DNA of 64,000 bases from Casuarina equisetifolia (taxonomy: Eukaryota; Streptophyta; Magnoliopsida; Fagales; Casuarinaceae): NCBI GenBank assembly GCA_028551475.1, contig CM052355.1, positions 28,981,580 to 29,045,579 of the forward strand, written 5' to 3'. The number at the start of each line of letters is the position of its first letter. Within the stretch, counting starts at the first letter, position 1. This document shows, one piece after another, positions 1 to 12,400 of the stretch. Made by a program: the position numbers and the translations under genes. The notes beneath the pieces were generated by a model that was not told the DNA's origin, did not search any database, and saw only the letters and a program-made list of their open reading frames with translations.

Positions 1-620
1 AGAGACAAAGATTGTAAGTTAAAAAAAAAAATACAATTCTTGAATAATATTTAAATATAAAAAAGTCTCTCAATTTCATGAATTAATTTGTGAGTTAGAC
101 TTTAGGCTTATTTTTAATATTAAAAAATTACAATCGTTGAGTAATATTTTAATAGAAAAATTGTGCTTCTAAGTTATAAATTGACTTACATAATATCAAA
201 TCTCAAATTGATCAAACATAATTTTTTATTCAACCTTAAATCCTTAAAATATGTTTAATGTACAAAAAACATTCATTTCACGTAATTAACTTTTAGTTCA
301 AAGTGTATTTGATGCATGATGAATTATTAGAAACAAAATTTATACTTTTGAATAGTATTTAAATATAAATTTTTTTTAAAACTCATAAAACTAAGTTTTT
401 AATTAAACTTTAAGATTATCTCTAATAATTTTTTTAATATAATATCAAAACTCATATTCAAGTGCAATATATCATCACTTCTAAATCATGTTCACAGGAT
501 TTTACCCTCACATTCTATCACCATAGATTAAATATTGAGAGGACACATTGAAAATAGTGATCCACTAATGTTTTTAATATCTTAACAAGATATTATTCTA
601 TTTTCATTTAAAAAAAAAAA
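1..620. other. AT-rich upstream intergenic DNA
   Basis: Strongly AT-rich sequence upstream of TAT-A. I see no coding potential, no RNA gene and no convincing TATA box or repeat structure in it. Confidence 0.5.
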
Positions 621-801
621 CGATTTTAAGGATGACTGGGTTGCCCAAATATGCTGACGAGTGGTGTCTTTTTCTTATCCTGGAACAATCTTGCAAATGG
701 GACCCAGTGACTTTCTCACTGTTCGGGGAGCTTAAAAGACTAAGGGTTTTGTCTGAAGAATTCCCACGACTCTTCAATACGAGCCCGTGCGAACCAAGAG
801 C

Positions 802-3800
802 ATGGAGAACCGCTCGGAGCGATGGGGATTTCGAGGGGAAGAAAAGCGGAACGAGCAGTCGAAAGTGAGCATCCGAGGCACACTCGTGAAGCTGAAGGAA
901 AACCTTAACAAAGATGATCCAAGGCCGACTGTGCCTCTCGGCCATGGCGACCCCTCGGCATTTCCGTGCTTTCGAACCACCAGCGTCGCCGAAGATGCGA
1001 TTGTTGAGGCCATCCGGTCGGCTAAGTATAATTCCTATGCACCGCTAGAAGGTCTCCTGCCGGCAAGGAGGTATCTACTGCGTTTTGTGATGTCAATGAT
1101 CTTGGATTCTTGAATTTATCTCTTCTCTATGGCTTTCGGTCGATTGAAGTTCATCTTCTGCTGTGGATTCCTGGTTTCTTTTTTTTTTCTTTTTTTTTTC
1201 CCCCTCTTTCGTAAAGTGCTCTAAATTTGTTTGGTGTCTGATCTTTTTAACTTAGTTTACTTTACCTTACTTTTTTAGTGGTGTAGGACTCATTTGATAT
1301 TGGCAGAGGGGTGGTTGGTAGAGAATACAAGAAAATAGTGTGTAGAACGTGGAATCCTTTTCTGGAATAGTAAATATGAGAAAATGTAAGTGTCAACTTT
1401 TTTTTTTTTTCCTTTTCTTTATATTCTGAACAAGTTTTGAGCCCATTAATTTTTTTCTCTGAAAAGGAAAGATCCCAGTGATCTGTGTGATTCAAAGCCA
1501 TAGATTCCTGTTCACCCTTCAAAAAAGTAGTGTTTTTCTTTGGATTTGTAGAACAACCTTTTTGAATCTATAGAGAAGATGAGCGTCTACCACTGGAGAA
1601 GATGATCCAAGAAAGGAAGAAGAAAAAGGAAGACCGTGATACTCTTTAAATTATGGTCATGCCACATGTTAAGTTTTTTTATTGTAGGAGAAAAAGGAAC
1701 AGAATATTCAATTTATCACGTTGAGTTTTAAGCTGCTTTCAAAAATCACTCTTTGTTTGGCTTTTTCAGTAAATATAATCTAGGGCTTTAGTTAATTTTT
1801 AATATAGCATTTCATAAGTCTAAATGTATTTTTGTTGCTAATTATTAGAAAGATGGTTGACATGACACAAGATTTTTTTTTTTAAAATTGACAAAATCTA
1901 AGATTCAATAAATTTTTTGAAATTTAATTTGTATGTTCACGGATTGACAATTTAATTATAGTGGAATTTGATATGATACATAAATACTTCTATCAGGGCT
2001 GTTGCAGACTATCTGTCCCGAGATCTTCCATACAATTTATCACCAAATGATGTTTATCTCACAGTTGGCTGCAAACAAGCCATTGAAATAACACTGGCAG
2101 CTCTTGCCCGCCCAGGTGTCAATGTTTTGCTTCCAAGACCCTGCTACCCACTCTACTATTCACATGCTGCGTCTATAAATCTCGAAGTCCGCCATTTTGA
2201 TCTTGATCCAGAAAATGGTTGGGAGGTTGATCTTAAGAGCGTTAAAGCTCTTGCAGATGAAAATACTGTCGCCATGGTCATCGTAAACCCTGGCAATCCT
2301 TCTGGAAGTGTCTATTCATACGAACATTTGAAGCAGGTGAGTATATACTTTCTTTTTCTTTTTCTTCTCTTTTTTTTTCTGTCTTTCAAAAATAATTCAG
2401 TTATATATGTAGGTAATTTAAATCCTGATCTAAATTTACTGCATTGCTAGGATTTTTTATAAGAGAGTCAATATTTTTATATGTTATATTATCTTTTTGG
2501 AAATAATTTATAAATGTTTGTAAGTTTTACCTTTCTGTCAGTAGAGTGTTGTTGTGATGTTAGTGGTGTATGATTTTTCTGCACATTAGGTTGCAGAGAC
2601 AGCAAGAGAGATGGGTATTCTGGTTGTTGCAGATGAAGTTTATCACCATCTCGCTTTTGGAAGCGACCCATTTGTGCCGATGGGAGCATTTGGAACAACA
2701 GTGCCTGTTATCACACTAGGGTCTATATCGAAGAGATGGGTTGTACCAGGTTGGCGACTTGGTTGGCTTGTGACAAGCGATCCTAATGGCATTCTTCGCA
2801 AATTGGGGGTCATCTCACTCACTCACTCATTCTCTCTCTCTCTCTCGCTACTAAACGTACATGGTCATACTAAAGAAATACAACAAGGTTCTGCGTGGCA
2901 TTACAACATATTAGATGAATAACATCATATTCTTACAACCAGTTCTTTTCCTCCCAGGTTGTGCAACGTATTGAGGATTACCTCAACGTGACATCTGGGC
3001 CACCAACGTTTGTTCAGGTTTGTTAGCCAAGTGTTAAGGTTCCTTTCAATGGCAGTATATAGATATGGTTAGAAGGTTCATTTTCTTCCTTAAACTGGCT
3101 TATAAAATAGGGAAATATCTTTGCATATCAAAAACTTAACAAGCCACTAATTTGTGAGTGAATGGTACCTCATTTAAAGCTTAAACTTTGATATCATATT
3201 AGAAGGCTTATTTTTCCTACAAAATTGATGTGTAAGAGTAGAGAACACCTTTGTATATATGAAGCAAAACATACTGTTATATTGATGATGTAGATACAAA
3301 ACAGACTTTAACATATATATCACCCACAAAAACTTTTGTACATGGCAGACCCCATAAATTTCAATATCCAAATATGACTTAGCTATGTTATCATCTGCAT
3401 TTGATTTGTTATTGTTTCTGTTCCACTTCTTCGTTGAAACTTGTGAAAAAAATGTAGACAAACTATAACCATTGATGCGTTCATCTTTTCCATATCAGGG
3501 TGCCATTCCTCATATCATTGAGAAAACAGGTGAAGATTTCTTCTTGAAAATTATTGACATCCTAAGGGAAGCTGCAGACATATGCTACGAGAGAATTAAG
3601 CAAATCCCTGGCATTACTTGCTCGAATAAACCTGAAGGGTCCATGTTTGTGATGGTAAGGACAGCAATTCTTTGGAGTATTAATGATTCCCGATAAATGA
3701 ACCATATGAAAAAGTTTCGGCTCTAAATTTTGTCCCAGGTGAAGTTAAATCTGTCATTATTTGAAGATATTAATGATGATATGGATTTCTGTGTCAAGAT

Positions 3801-5143
3801 AGCCAAAGAGGAATCAATTATTATTCTACCAGGTATGTAACAAGCTCTTAAGGTTCCTTAAGCTACCCAAAATATCATTTCACAGTTCAGAATACAACAC
3901 ATTTTAGTCTTTCTTTTTGGTAATATTTCAATTGTGTACTATAGTTTTTTCATGCTGGTTGAGAAATCCTAGGAATTAGTCAACGGAGAAAGACAAAAGG
4001 GAAGAAAGAATAACTCATGTGATATCTAGTTTGTTGCTCTGGCTGCTGACTCTTCCATGCTTCTTCCATGCTTCCTCCATACTGATTGGTGTGCAAAAAA
4101 TCTTGGAAAGTTAATGAAAAAAGATAGAGATCAACTCAAAAGCATCGAGTTTAACTCAAAAGCATTGAGTTTTTAGCCTTCCAATGTCTTGTTGTACTTC
4201 AATGCCTAGCTGATTCTTTTCTTTTTCTTTTTTTAATTGTGTTATATGTTCATACTTGAGATTCGAAAGTTATAGGAAATTTAGAAAAGAAAAATCTTCT
4301 CAAAAGAATAAACTTAGAATCTTTTTGGCTTTTAGAATTTTAGAATTTTAGAATTTTGGTTTTTTGGGTTTGAATTGAAGGAAGCAAGCTAAAGGATTGG
4401 ATGATCGTTGAGTACTTGTATTTGTATTATGAAACTTAGTGTTTAGGTAAACAAGAATGTTACTGAATAAAAATACAACTGAAACACAATCCACTTATAG
4501 TTTGCATGTCTCATTTCATTTACTTCATCCTGCACTCAGCCTGGTAATGCCATCATCTTGGTGGCTTTACATAACCTTGACAACTTGGGTCTTCGACATC
4601 CGCATGTTGTCTTCTTGTATCATGAAAATTATCGCTTGCTTATTGGGAGAAACTTTTTTTTTTGTTATCTCAATTTGGAATTCCCATAAGCCTTTAGTGC
4701 AACTCTAATTCTGGTGCATAGTTTTCAGCCAAAATAGAAGTCGAAAAACTTTCCAGAATGACTAGTAATTTTCTTCGAAGATTACTTTCCACTGCAAATA
4801 CAAAGTCACACGTAAAGGTGCATCTAAAACAAATGCATATTACCCCAGAGCATCTAAGTTGATGCTTTTAGGGCTTCAGCGAAAAAACTAACGAGAAAAA
4901 AATTAATGATAGAAGTTTTTGGGAGCTTTCGTAAGTGATAAATTTGGGATGACGGAGCATGATTTAAGACTTCATCTCATCTAAGACTAGTAATATTTTG
5001 TCTTTCCCTTTTTGTGTGCTCTAGGAGAGGCAATGGGAATGAAGAATTGGTTGCGGATAACTTTTGCAATTGATATTTCTGCTCTTGAAGATGGCATTGA
5101 GAGGATGAAAGCCTTCTGCAAAAGGCACGCCAAGAAACAATAA
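802..5143 (+). CDS. TAT-A: tyrosine/nicotianamine aminotransferase-like protein, seven exons, intact
   Basis: PLP-dependent class I/II aminotransferase of the plant TAT/NAAT family; family members transaminate tyrosine or related amino acids with 2-oxoglutarate, usually in the cytosol, feeding tocopherol and phenolic pathways. Inferred exons: 802-1070, 1997-2336, 2590-2808, 2958-3017, 3499-3654, 3739-3832, 5025-5143; all introns are GT-AG and the joined frame gives 418 residues, the usual length. I chose ATG 802 because [10 protein letters not shown] matches the family N-terminus. Visible landmarks: NPGNPSG (residues 187-193; NPGNPCG or similar is usual), ADEVY with the PLP-contacting Asp218 and Tyr221, SISKRW with the Schiff-base Lys251, and NWLR with Arg390, which should bind the substrate carboxylate. 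No plastid transit peptide is evident. TAT-B has the same exon lengths except that its exon 1 is one codon shorter. Substrate (tyrosine or other) cannot be told from sequence alone. Confidence 0.93.
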
Positions 5144-5245
5144 GATTTGTTCTTACATACCAGATCAAACAGAGATGATCAACAACTATTGTTGATCTCA
5201 ATCTAAAGCTAGTTTCTCATGGTGGTTTCCATGGATGCTAAAAAG

Positions 5246-5251
5246 AATAAA
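5246..5251 (+). promoter_or_regulatory. candidate polyadenylation signal of TAT-A
   Basis: An AATAAA hexamer lies about 100 bases after the TAT-A stop codon, a normal distance. Plant signals are loose, so this is only a candidate. Confidence 0.4.
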
Positions 5252-5529
5252 GGCTGTCCAAAGAATTTGTTGATAAAACCGTATCCTTGAAGTTTTGCTA
5301 CTTAGCAAGACACGATGCAAGAGGGTTGATGATGACTTCTAATCAGAAACTTCTTGTTTCTCAATCTAATGTTGTTGTTATAGCTGACCTGTAATCAGCA
5401 ACATCAATGGGTTCTTGTAAGACGTTCAAGGTTTATGAGATTCATACAAACCTATTGAGACTGCAAGTATCTAATATCATTATATCATTATGTTAAGTTA
5501 TTATGCTTTGTTTGGGATGCCATAGTCAA

Positions 5530-6135
5530 ATTCAGTGTAGTTAATCAAACTTGATTTCCAAGTTTATTTTGCAGCATTTACAACCTCAAGTTCATCAAGT
5601 CAATTATCCTTAGGGTTCATTGATAAGACTCATCAAATTTCTTCCAAGGTACATTTTGTGGCCTTGAACAATCTTCTGTGGTCTTGGGTGCTATTCCCAC
5701 ACTTGGAATTGCTTGTGATGCTTATACATTCCGTTATATTTTTGTGACTTTCTTTTCTAGTTACTCAATTTTTTTGTCAATTTAGCCATCTATGAAAAGA
5801 TATACTTATCCTACAAAAACCAAGGGCAGCTTAAAATATTGACCCTATTGCATCCGGCATCTCTGAATTGTCGAGGAAGTTTCATATTTAGTCTTTAACG
5901 CCATCGAAATAAAACCATAGGACTCTTTTTCTTTACATACTTGTAAGATGGCAAAATTTGAGGCGTACAAGGTACCAAAGTTTCTAACATAACAACTGAT
6001 ATGTAACAGCATGAGCTCCACATATGCAAGTGTTCAACTTCATTTAACACTAAGAGACTATTGATAAATTTATTTTTTCTTTTTTTCAAAGACATTAGAT
6101 ATACCTTGTTTCTCACCTAAACTAGTTAGAGGGGG
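5530..6135. repeat. 3' flank of TAT-A joined to an SRLK downstream repeat
   Basis: The part from about 5540 to 5720 resembles the sequence downstream of the TAT-D and TAT-E pseudogenes (near 34.85-35.0 kb and 49.07-49.2 kb). The part from about 5800 to 6135 resembles the DNA downstream of SRLK-2 (about 9.28-9.6 kb) and both copies of the 20.7-25.1 kb duplication. It is therefore the ordinary spacer of the array. No gene is seen. Confidence 0.65.
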
Positions 6136-6329
6136 CAGTTGGGGCGTTATATTTTCATCTAGGTATTCATTGTGTCCTTGCACATGGAAAAGATACTTTA
6201 GGGGTATAATACATGGATCATCTTACGCGAAGCATTAAAAAAAATTACTGGTAGTAAGATGTATACTTTATTTCTTTATTCTCTAAGTCAGTAATACTTG
6301 TAGGCTTACGAGCAACTTAAGTTTATGTG

Positions 6330-7881
6330 TGCCCAAAATACTTCTTCTCCTTCATGCATGTCTCCCAATCTCTTTACAGCTACGACCCTTTCATCCGCCA
6401 AAATACCCTATATACAATTCCCGACGCCCCCCTTCCCAACTCTTCCTTGAACTTCCTGGTGGCGTTCTTCAGTTCAGCATAGCTAAATTTCCTGAATTGA
6501 CTTGATAGCGCACGGTACCCATCTTCCAGAGAAACTCCAACTCCATTTCCTCTGGAAAGGAACCACCAACCTGATATTACAAGAAGAAATTCAACTGTGC
6601 CAATTCCAGAAACAAAACTGTAAAGAATAGTCCATGTCAACCTCTGTAAGCCGTCTTTGGGCAGGGAGAGAGACCCTATCACGGTATCAGATTTACCGGT
6701 TTCACAGATTGGGTTAGTGCCATTGAGACTTTTGGCTTCTATGGTTGGCAAACGTGCTGGCGATCTTAGATATATACTGCCTGGAAAATTTGGAGACCTG
6801 AAGCCATTAAAAAGTGCACTTTTTATGTAACATTGCCCTTTTCCATTTAACCTGTAGCTATAAGCTTGACAGCGGCAATCCTTTACACACAATTTTCGAC
6901 AAGAGTCAATTGAAATTCCTGTAGAGACATTGAGATCATATCCGTAGAAATCTACTCGTGGAATCTCCACAAATTTCACATTCTTGCCTTTGCTGCAGGT
7001 TTCATTGAACATAGGCCTGTAACCTTTATTCCAATTACTCGGGTCAGTGACCACTTAGCCAGGAGGACATGAGGACTGGGCCTCCAATGTATAAATGCAA
7101 ATCCCATTTCTCCCACGTATACAGTGCACTTTACACAGTTCAGTGATTGCTTCCCATAAAATAACCCACGATCTTGACAAGTTCTTTAGGCTATAAAGTC
7201 TTAGGTTCCCATCGTAATCCAATGTCAGCCTCCTCTTGAGCCCAAAGCCCATGTCGGTAGCTCTGAACTTCAACTTGTCACTTGATAAGAAAGTGCCCGT
7301 TTCGTCTAAAACTGAGATTCTGCTACTATTATAATTTGTTCTCAGGTATAAACCAATTTCTTTCTGTTTGTAAATGGTTGGTTAGGAAGAAGAGTATCAG
7401 TAGGAAAACCAAAACTTGCCACAGAATTTTTCCGTCTTGGTCCTTTAGAGCAAGGTTCCCCGAGTCCAAAAGCTCAGCTCTTTGAACTTCAGTGGTAGTA
7501 TTGTTGGTCTGCCACACAGTCGAACCATCCACATTCATCAAGACCATGACACCATCTCGCCTTAGGGAGATTTTGGAACCTCGGCCATTGACTGTTGTGT
7601 CCCTGTTGGCCATCCAAACAACAGTTCTGTCCTTCGAATTGGTGAACCATATTGAGAAACAGTAAGCGTTCGTTCCCACCTTATTGAAGCCACAGGTGAA
7701 ATGACTTATCTGGGGAAGTCAGATGCTCTGAATCGGCCTCGACGGAGAGAAAGGACCCCCTTTCCAAATAGTCACAGGTCGTCGATGTTGCAAAAGAGAG
7801 TAAGCAAAAGAAAGTAAGAAAACTGTTAGGGTCCGGTGTCTCATTCTGCAGAACTTGGCTCTGGGTAGATCCTCTTTCCAA
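6330..7881 (-). pseudogene. SRLK-1: G-type lectin receptor kinase pseudogene, kinase lost
   Basis: A broken paralogue of SRLK-2. Reading leftward it keeps the secretion signal (from about 7860), B-lectin domain, EGF-like Cys region, PAN domain (about 7030-6780), the transmembrane segment (about 6640-6540) and the juxtamembrane stretch up to the kinase glycine loop GRGASGIVY. Damage seen: a base loss that shifts the frame in SFTCGFYK near 7700, another frameshift near 7425, an internal deletion of about 50 ectodomain residues near 7345, a TAA at about 7055 where SRLK-2 has the Tyr of APGYEV, a frameshift near 6410 just after the glycine loop, and truncation around 6330 right after EEVFWA. The catalytic part of the kinase is missing altogether. 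No functional product is expected. Confidence 0.88.
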
Positions 7882-8387
7882 GTGAAAGCAAGCTCGTTAA
7901 ATGTCCATACAATTAAGAAGGAAAGTCAACGGTAATCGTTGTTCTTCAAACTTGAAATGGTCCATGTCTCAAAAGCCTCAATCCTAAAATCCTTACATCG
8001 TATCGTCTTCCAGTGAACATGAAGAGTTTCATATAAAAGTGTTTGCTGTCAGGACGTGCTGGCGTGTGTAGGAAGGAGCTGCCCGTTCACCCGGTTGCTT
8101 GTTAGCGCTGTTTGCGGATCGATTATTGTTCTGTAGTTGGTCAAGGGCACACATAACTTATGCATTCGGTTCCCATTGAGCCTCTCCGCCAAATGAAGGG
8201 CGCTGAGACTTTATGTCAGCCAATTGGGCTGTGGGGAAAGTACTATTTAATCGCTAGTATCATCAGCCATCTTCAAAAGATGCTTCTGCACATATAGCCA
8301 TAGACCCGTTCTACATACTTGCAAAGCAAATGAGCTCCAATTTAAAGACAAAAGTGAATTACCTATAAGATGTTGGGATTAATTTTG
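7882..8387. other. spacer between SRLK-1 and the SRLK-2 downstream repeats
   Basis: This is the former 5' flank of SRLK-1. I see no gene, and no TATA box that I would defend. Confidence 0.4.
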
Positions 8388-9610
8388 ATTATCACACCAA
8401 GAATCCAGAGAGAAAGTACTTCAAATGTACAAGGAATGAATAATTCATCGTTTTTTAGATTACTAAATTGTAATGTTACAAGAACCTCCCTAATAAAGGC
8501 CAACCAACCAACCTCCCAGTTCCCCCAGCCATTCAAAGGATAATTGTACAAACAAATAATTTTATAAGCTAAGATGGTGGAAGTCATCATGAAAGGGAGC
8601 TAAAATATTGCCTTGTATTTAAAGGTGAGTAGTGTTGATCATCACACATGAGACCAGCCACTTGCTGGAACTTGAATAACCTTGTTATTAAGTATGTTTT
8701 TGATCTCCGAGCCAATACCCATCTAGGTTTGTGAGGAAGACTGGAGGATTGAGGATGAGCTTGCCAACGTGCCAAACACGCTAAGCCTACAATGGTCGGT
8801 AGGGCTAGAATTACACCAATATTTTGTATTACTCACCAAATCTCAGTGTTTCTAAGATAACGTGTCATAATCTTTTCTCAAACAATATGTCTAACATCCT
8901 TATTAACTACAATTCATGGCATATGGAGACATCGTACATTAATTTTTTTTTTTCGTTAATTTGATCATCTATGTATAGAACGAAAAGCTATACTTTCCCT
9001 ACCAACATGCCAAACACACTAAGCCTACAATCCTCAGTTGGTAGGGCTAGAATTACACCAATATTTTGTATTACTCACCAAATCTCATCATTTCTAAAAT
9101 AATATGTTATAATCTTTTCTCAAACAATATCTCTAACATCCTTATTGACTACAACTCATAGTGTATGGAGACATCTTAGATTAATTATTTAAAAAATAAA
9201 TAAAAGTTTGTTGAAATCTATTTTTTTGGTCAATTTGATCATCTATGTAACAATGAAAAGCTTTACTCACCCTACCAAAAGCAAGGGTAGAGTAAAATAT
9301 TGCCTTTGTTGGATATGGTATTTCTATATTGTCTAGAATCACGATAAGCAAGTTTCATATTTGGTCCTAGACACCATAAAAATAAAACCATGGGCCGTAT
9401 TTCTTTACGCGCATGTAACATTCAAAACTTTTAGGCATAAAAGGTACCAAAGTCTCGCATATAACAGTTAATATGTAATAGAAAAAGTTTCACAAACATA
9501 AATATTCTCCTTCATTTAATACTGTGATATTGTTGATAAACTTTTTTTTTTCCCAAGACATTGGATTTTCTTTGTTTCTCCCCTTAACTAGTTAAAGCGG
9601 GTAGTCATAT
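8388..9610. repeat. SRLK-2 downstream repeat block, with an internal tandem copy
   Basis: Three sub-blocks can be followed elsewhere in the window. Block 1 (about 8388-8785) recurs near 21760-22160, 23935-24330, 60945-61300 and 61668-61960. Block 2 (about 8786-8960) is repeated in tandem here at about 8999-9190 and recurs near 22165-22340 and 24325-24500. Block 3 (about 9275-9600) recurs near 5805-6135, 22410-22760 and 24570-24930. They behave as spacer carried along with the SRLK genes. I see no transposase and no terminal repeats. Confidence 0.7.
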
Positions 9611-10024
9611 TTTCATCTAGGTATTCATTGGGTCACTCTTTTTTCTTTTTTGCTTTTTTTAAGGAAAAAGGGTGGTATCTTGGAAATAATATTAATAATA
9701 AGTGGGCAAGGCCCTTACAAAACATGAGGCTACTTGGATCTATTAGTACAATGCTTACAGGGTTTAGGGCTTACCTAAAAATGGGCTTACACAAGGGCCT
9801 TAAGCAGGCCTAACTACCTACAAGCCCATCAAGAGCCATCCAACCAAAGAGCCCATAGGGCTTAGGAAAGTCAATCCCTTAACCTGAAAGGAGACTTTAG
9901 GTGCAAGTAGTTTATGCATGCAACATTTTCCCAAAAACTTCTTGATTCTTTAGCTTTTCTTAAGTGCACAATAAAACGCTTACTTGCCTAATAAGGACAT
10001 CTACAACTCTCCCGATTATTAGCT
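9611..10024. other. 3' flank of SRLK-2
   Basis: The last 150 bases or so resemble the DNA just downstream of SRLK-3, SRLK-4 and SRLK-5. The stretch 9660-9850 has no recognised counterpart in those flanks, so it may be a small insertion here. No gene is evident. Confidence 0.4.
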
Positions 10025-12400
10025 CTAAGGAAAACGCACTTCAGCTTCATCTGCACTTTCTAGTAGGGATTGGACAATCCATGACATTGTTGGTCTTTTG
10101 CTTCTATCTTCCTCCACACAGGAAATACCAACTTCAACCATTGTTGTTGCTTGTCTCTTGCTAAAATGACCTCCTAATCTTGGATCCACTACATCCTCTA
10201 CCCATGAGTCTTCTCCACATTCAATTTTCCTTTTCACCATCCTAACAAAGCATGTCAATTCTAGTTCTTGCTCCTCACTACAATCATCTATCACCCGACT
10301 TGAGAACCTAGTTCCCTTCACTATTTCCAAAATTACTACTCCATAACTATAAACATCAACTTTTGCTGTGATAGGATGTGTCAAAGCCCATTCTGGAGCC
10401 ATGTACCCCTTTGTACCTCGAATTCGAGAAAATTCTGAGCCAAGGCATCCTCTTTGAGACAACTTTGATAGCCCAAAATCTGCTATCTTTGGCTCAAAAT
10501 CATTATCCAAAAGTATATTTCCAGGCTTCACGTCACAATGAACAACCCATTCCAAGCACTCATGGTGAAGATAGGCCAAACCTCTGGCTGTTCCTACTGC
10601 AACTTTGAACCTCTCTTTCCATACGAGAAAGTTCGGGGGAAATAAGTGCTTGTCCAATGACCCATTTTGTACATAGTCATACACTAGGAGTTTGTGCCCA
10701 CGTTCCGAGCAGAAGCCCCACATCTGAACCAAGTTCATGTGGTTGATTCTCCCAATTGTACTTATTTCTGCCCAAAACACTTCTTCCCCTTCATGCATAT
10801 TCCCCAATCTCTTCACAGCTACAACCCTTTCATCCGCTAAAATACCTTTATATACAATTCCGGACGCTCCTCTTCCCAGCTCTTCCTTGAACTTCTTGGT
10901 GGCGTCCTTCAGTTCAGCATAGGTAAATTTCCTGAATTGACTACAAAGGCTACGGTTCCCATCTTCCGCAGAAACTCCGACAGCATGTCCTCTGGAAAGG
11001 AACCACCAACTTAATATTACAATAAGAAATTCAAGTGCTCCAATTCCAGCAACAAAACCGTAAAGAATAATCCATTTCGACCTCTGTGACACGGTATCAG
11101 ATTCACCGGTTTGACATACTGGATTGGCGCCATTGAGACTTCTGGATTCTGTGGTTTGCAAACTTGCTGGCAGTCTAAGGTATACACTGCCTGCCATACT
11201 TGGAGACCTGTAGCCACTAAAAAGTGCACTTTTTATGTAACAACGCCCTTCGCCTACTAAACTGTAGCTAAAAGCTTGACAACGGCAATCCTCTTCACAC
11301 CATTTTCTGCAAGTGTCAATTGAAATTCCTGTAGTGAAATTGAAATCAAATCCATAGAAATCCACCAGTGGAACCTCCACAAATTTCACATTCTTGCCTT
11401 TGCTGCAAGTTTCGTTGAACATAGGCTTGCAACCTTTGTTCCAATTACTGGGGTCAGTGACCTCGTAGCCAGGAGCACACGAGCACTGGGCCACTTCTGG
11501 TGTGTAAATGCAAATCCCATTTCGCCCACATATTCCATGCACTTTACACGCTTCAGTGACGGCTTCCCATGAAATCACCCATGATCCTGATAAATTGTCT
11601 AGGCTATAAAGTCTTAGGTTCCCATCGTAATCCAATGTCAGCCTCCTTTTGACCCCAGAGCCCATGTCGGTAGCGCTGAATTGCAACTTGTCACTTGATA
11701 AGAAACTTCCCATTTCGTCTAAAACTGCGATTCTGCTACTATTAGAAATTATTCTTCCATTTTTGTATTGGTAGGAATAAATATCAGGCCAATATAAGCT
11801 TGATATATCAGGTCCATCATACATCAAACTCAACAAATTGTTCACATCAAAATATAGACTAAAATAACCAGAATAATAAGAACCTCTTCCTAGATTGGAA
11901 ATCAGTTTGTTGCTGCTTGTAAAGGGCTGGTTAGGAAGAAGAGTATCAGTAGGAAAATCAAAACTTTGCCATAGAATTTTACCGTCTTGGTCTTTTAGAG
12001 CAAGGTTCCCCGAGTCCAAAAGCTCAGCTCTTTGAACTGCTGTGGCGGTGGTGCTGGTTTTCCACACGATCGAACCGTCCACATCGGTCAGGACCATTAC
12101 ACCGTCTCCCTTCAGGGAAATTTCGGAACCTCGACCATTGACTGGTGTGTCCCTGTTGGCCATCCAAACAACAGTTTTGTCCTTCGAATTGGTGAACCAT
12201 ATCGAGAAACAGTAAGCGTTCGTTCCCACCTTGTAAAAGCCACAGGTGAATGACTTATCTGGGGAGGTCAGGTGGTCTGAATTGGCTTCAACGGAGAGAG
12301 AAGACCCCCTTTCCAAAAAGTTACAGGTCGCTGATGTTGCGAAAGAGAGGAAGCAAAAGAAAGTGAGAAACCTGGAGGATAGAAGGATCCGGAATCTCAT
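10025..12400 (-). CDS. SRLK-2: G-type lectin S-receptor-like serine/threonine kinase (ZmPK1-like), intact
   Basis: A single-exon gene for a 791-residue plasma-membrane receptor kinase, the only intact SRLK in the window. Order: signal peptide (residues 1-26), B-lectin domain (about 27-165) with the VVWMANRDTPV motif, S-locus-glycoprotein region (about 200-310) ending in an EGF-like Cys cluster, PAN/apple domain (about 330-410), transmembrane helix (about 443-468), and kinase (about 505-785). Kinase landmarks: GRGASGIVYKG loop (509-519), VAVKR with Lys530, HCDVKPGN with catalytic Asp623, DFG 641-643, and APEWA. A Cys precedes the catalytic Asp, so this is a non-RD kinase, a class often tied to immune signalling. 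KPGN stands where KPEN is usual; SRLK-3 and SRLK-4 have KPEN. ATG 12400 opens directly into the hydrophobic leader. The ligand is unknown. It lies head-to-head with TAT-B. Confidence 0.95.
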   Translation of the reverse strand: MRFRILLSSRFLTFFCFLSFATSATCNFLERGSSLSVEANSDHLTSPDKSFTCGFYKVGTNAYCFSIWFTNSKDKTVVWMANRDTPVNGRGSEISLKGDGVMVLTDVDGSIVWKTSTTATAVQRAELLDSGNLALKDQDGKILWQSFDFPTDTLLPNQPFTSSNKLISNLGRGSYYSGYFSLYFDVNNLLSLMYDGPDISSLYWPDIYSYQYKNGRIISNSSRIAVLDEMGSFLSSDKLQFSATDMGSGVKRRLTLDYDGNLRLYSLDNLSGSWVISWEAVTEACKVHGICGRNGICIYTPEVAQCSCAPGYEVTDPSNWNKGCKPMFNETCSKGKNVKFVEVPLVDFYGFDFNFTTGISIDTCRKWCEEDCRCQAFSYSLVGEGRCYIKSALFSGYRSPSMAGSVYLRLPASLQTTESRSLNGANPVCQTGESDTVSQRSKWIILYGFVAGIGALEFLIVILSWWFLSRGHAVGVSAEDGNRSLCSQFRKFTYAELKDATKKFKEELGRGASGIVYKGILADERVVAVKRLGNMHEGEEVFWAEISTIGRINHMNLVQMWGFCSERGHKLLVYDYVQNGSLDKHLFPPNFLVWKERFKVAVGTARGLAYLHHECLEWVVHCDVKPGNILLDNDFEPKIADFGLSKLSQRGCLGSEFSRIRGTKGYMAPEWALTHPITAKVDVYSYGVVILEIVKGTRFSSRVIDDCSEEQELELTCFVRMVKRKIECGEDSWVEDVVDPRLGGHFSKRQATTMVEVGISCVEEDRSKRPTMSWIVQSLLESADEAEVRFP

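Noticed and set aside
7055-7881. SRLK-1 as a short secreted or decoy receptor
   Set aside because: Frameshifts and a stop interrupt the ectodomain itself, so no decoy-like product could be made in one frame.
9628-9813. 61-codon plus-strand open frame near the SRLK-2 3' end
   Set aside because: No recognisable domain, low-complexity start, not kept in the paralogous flanks.
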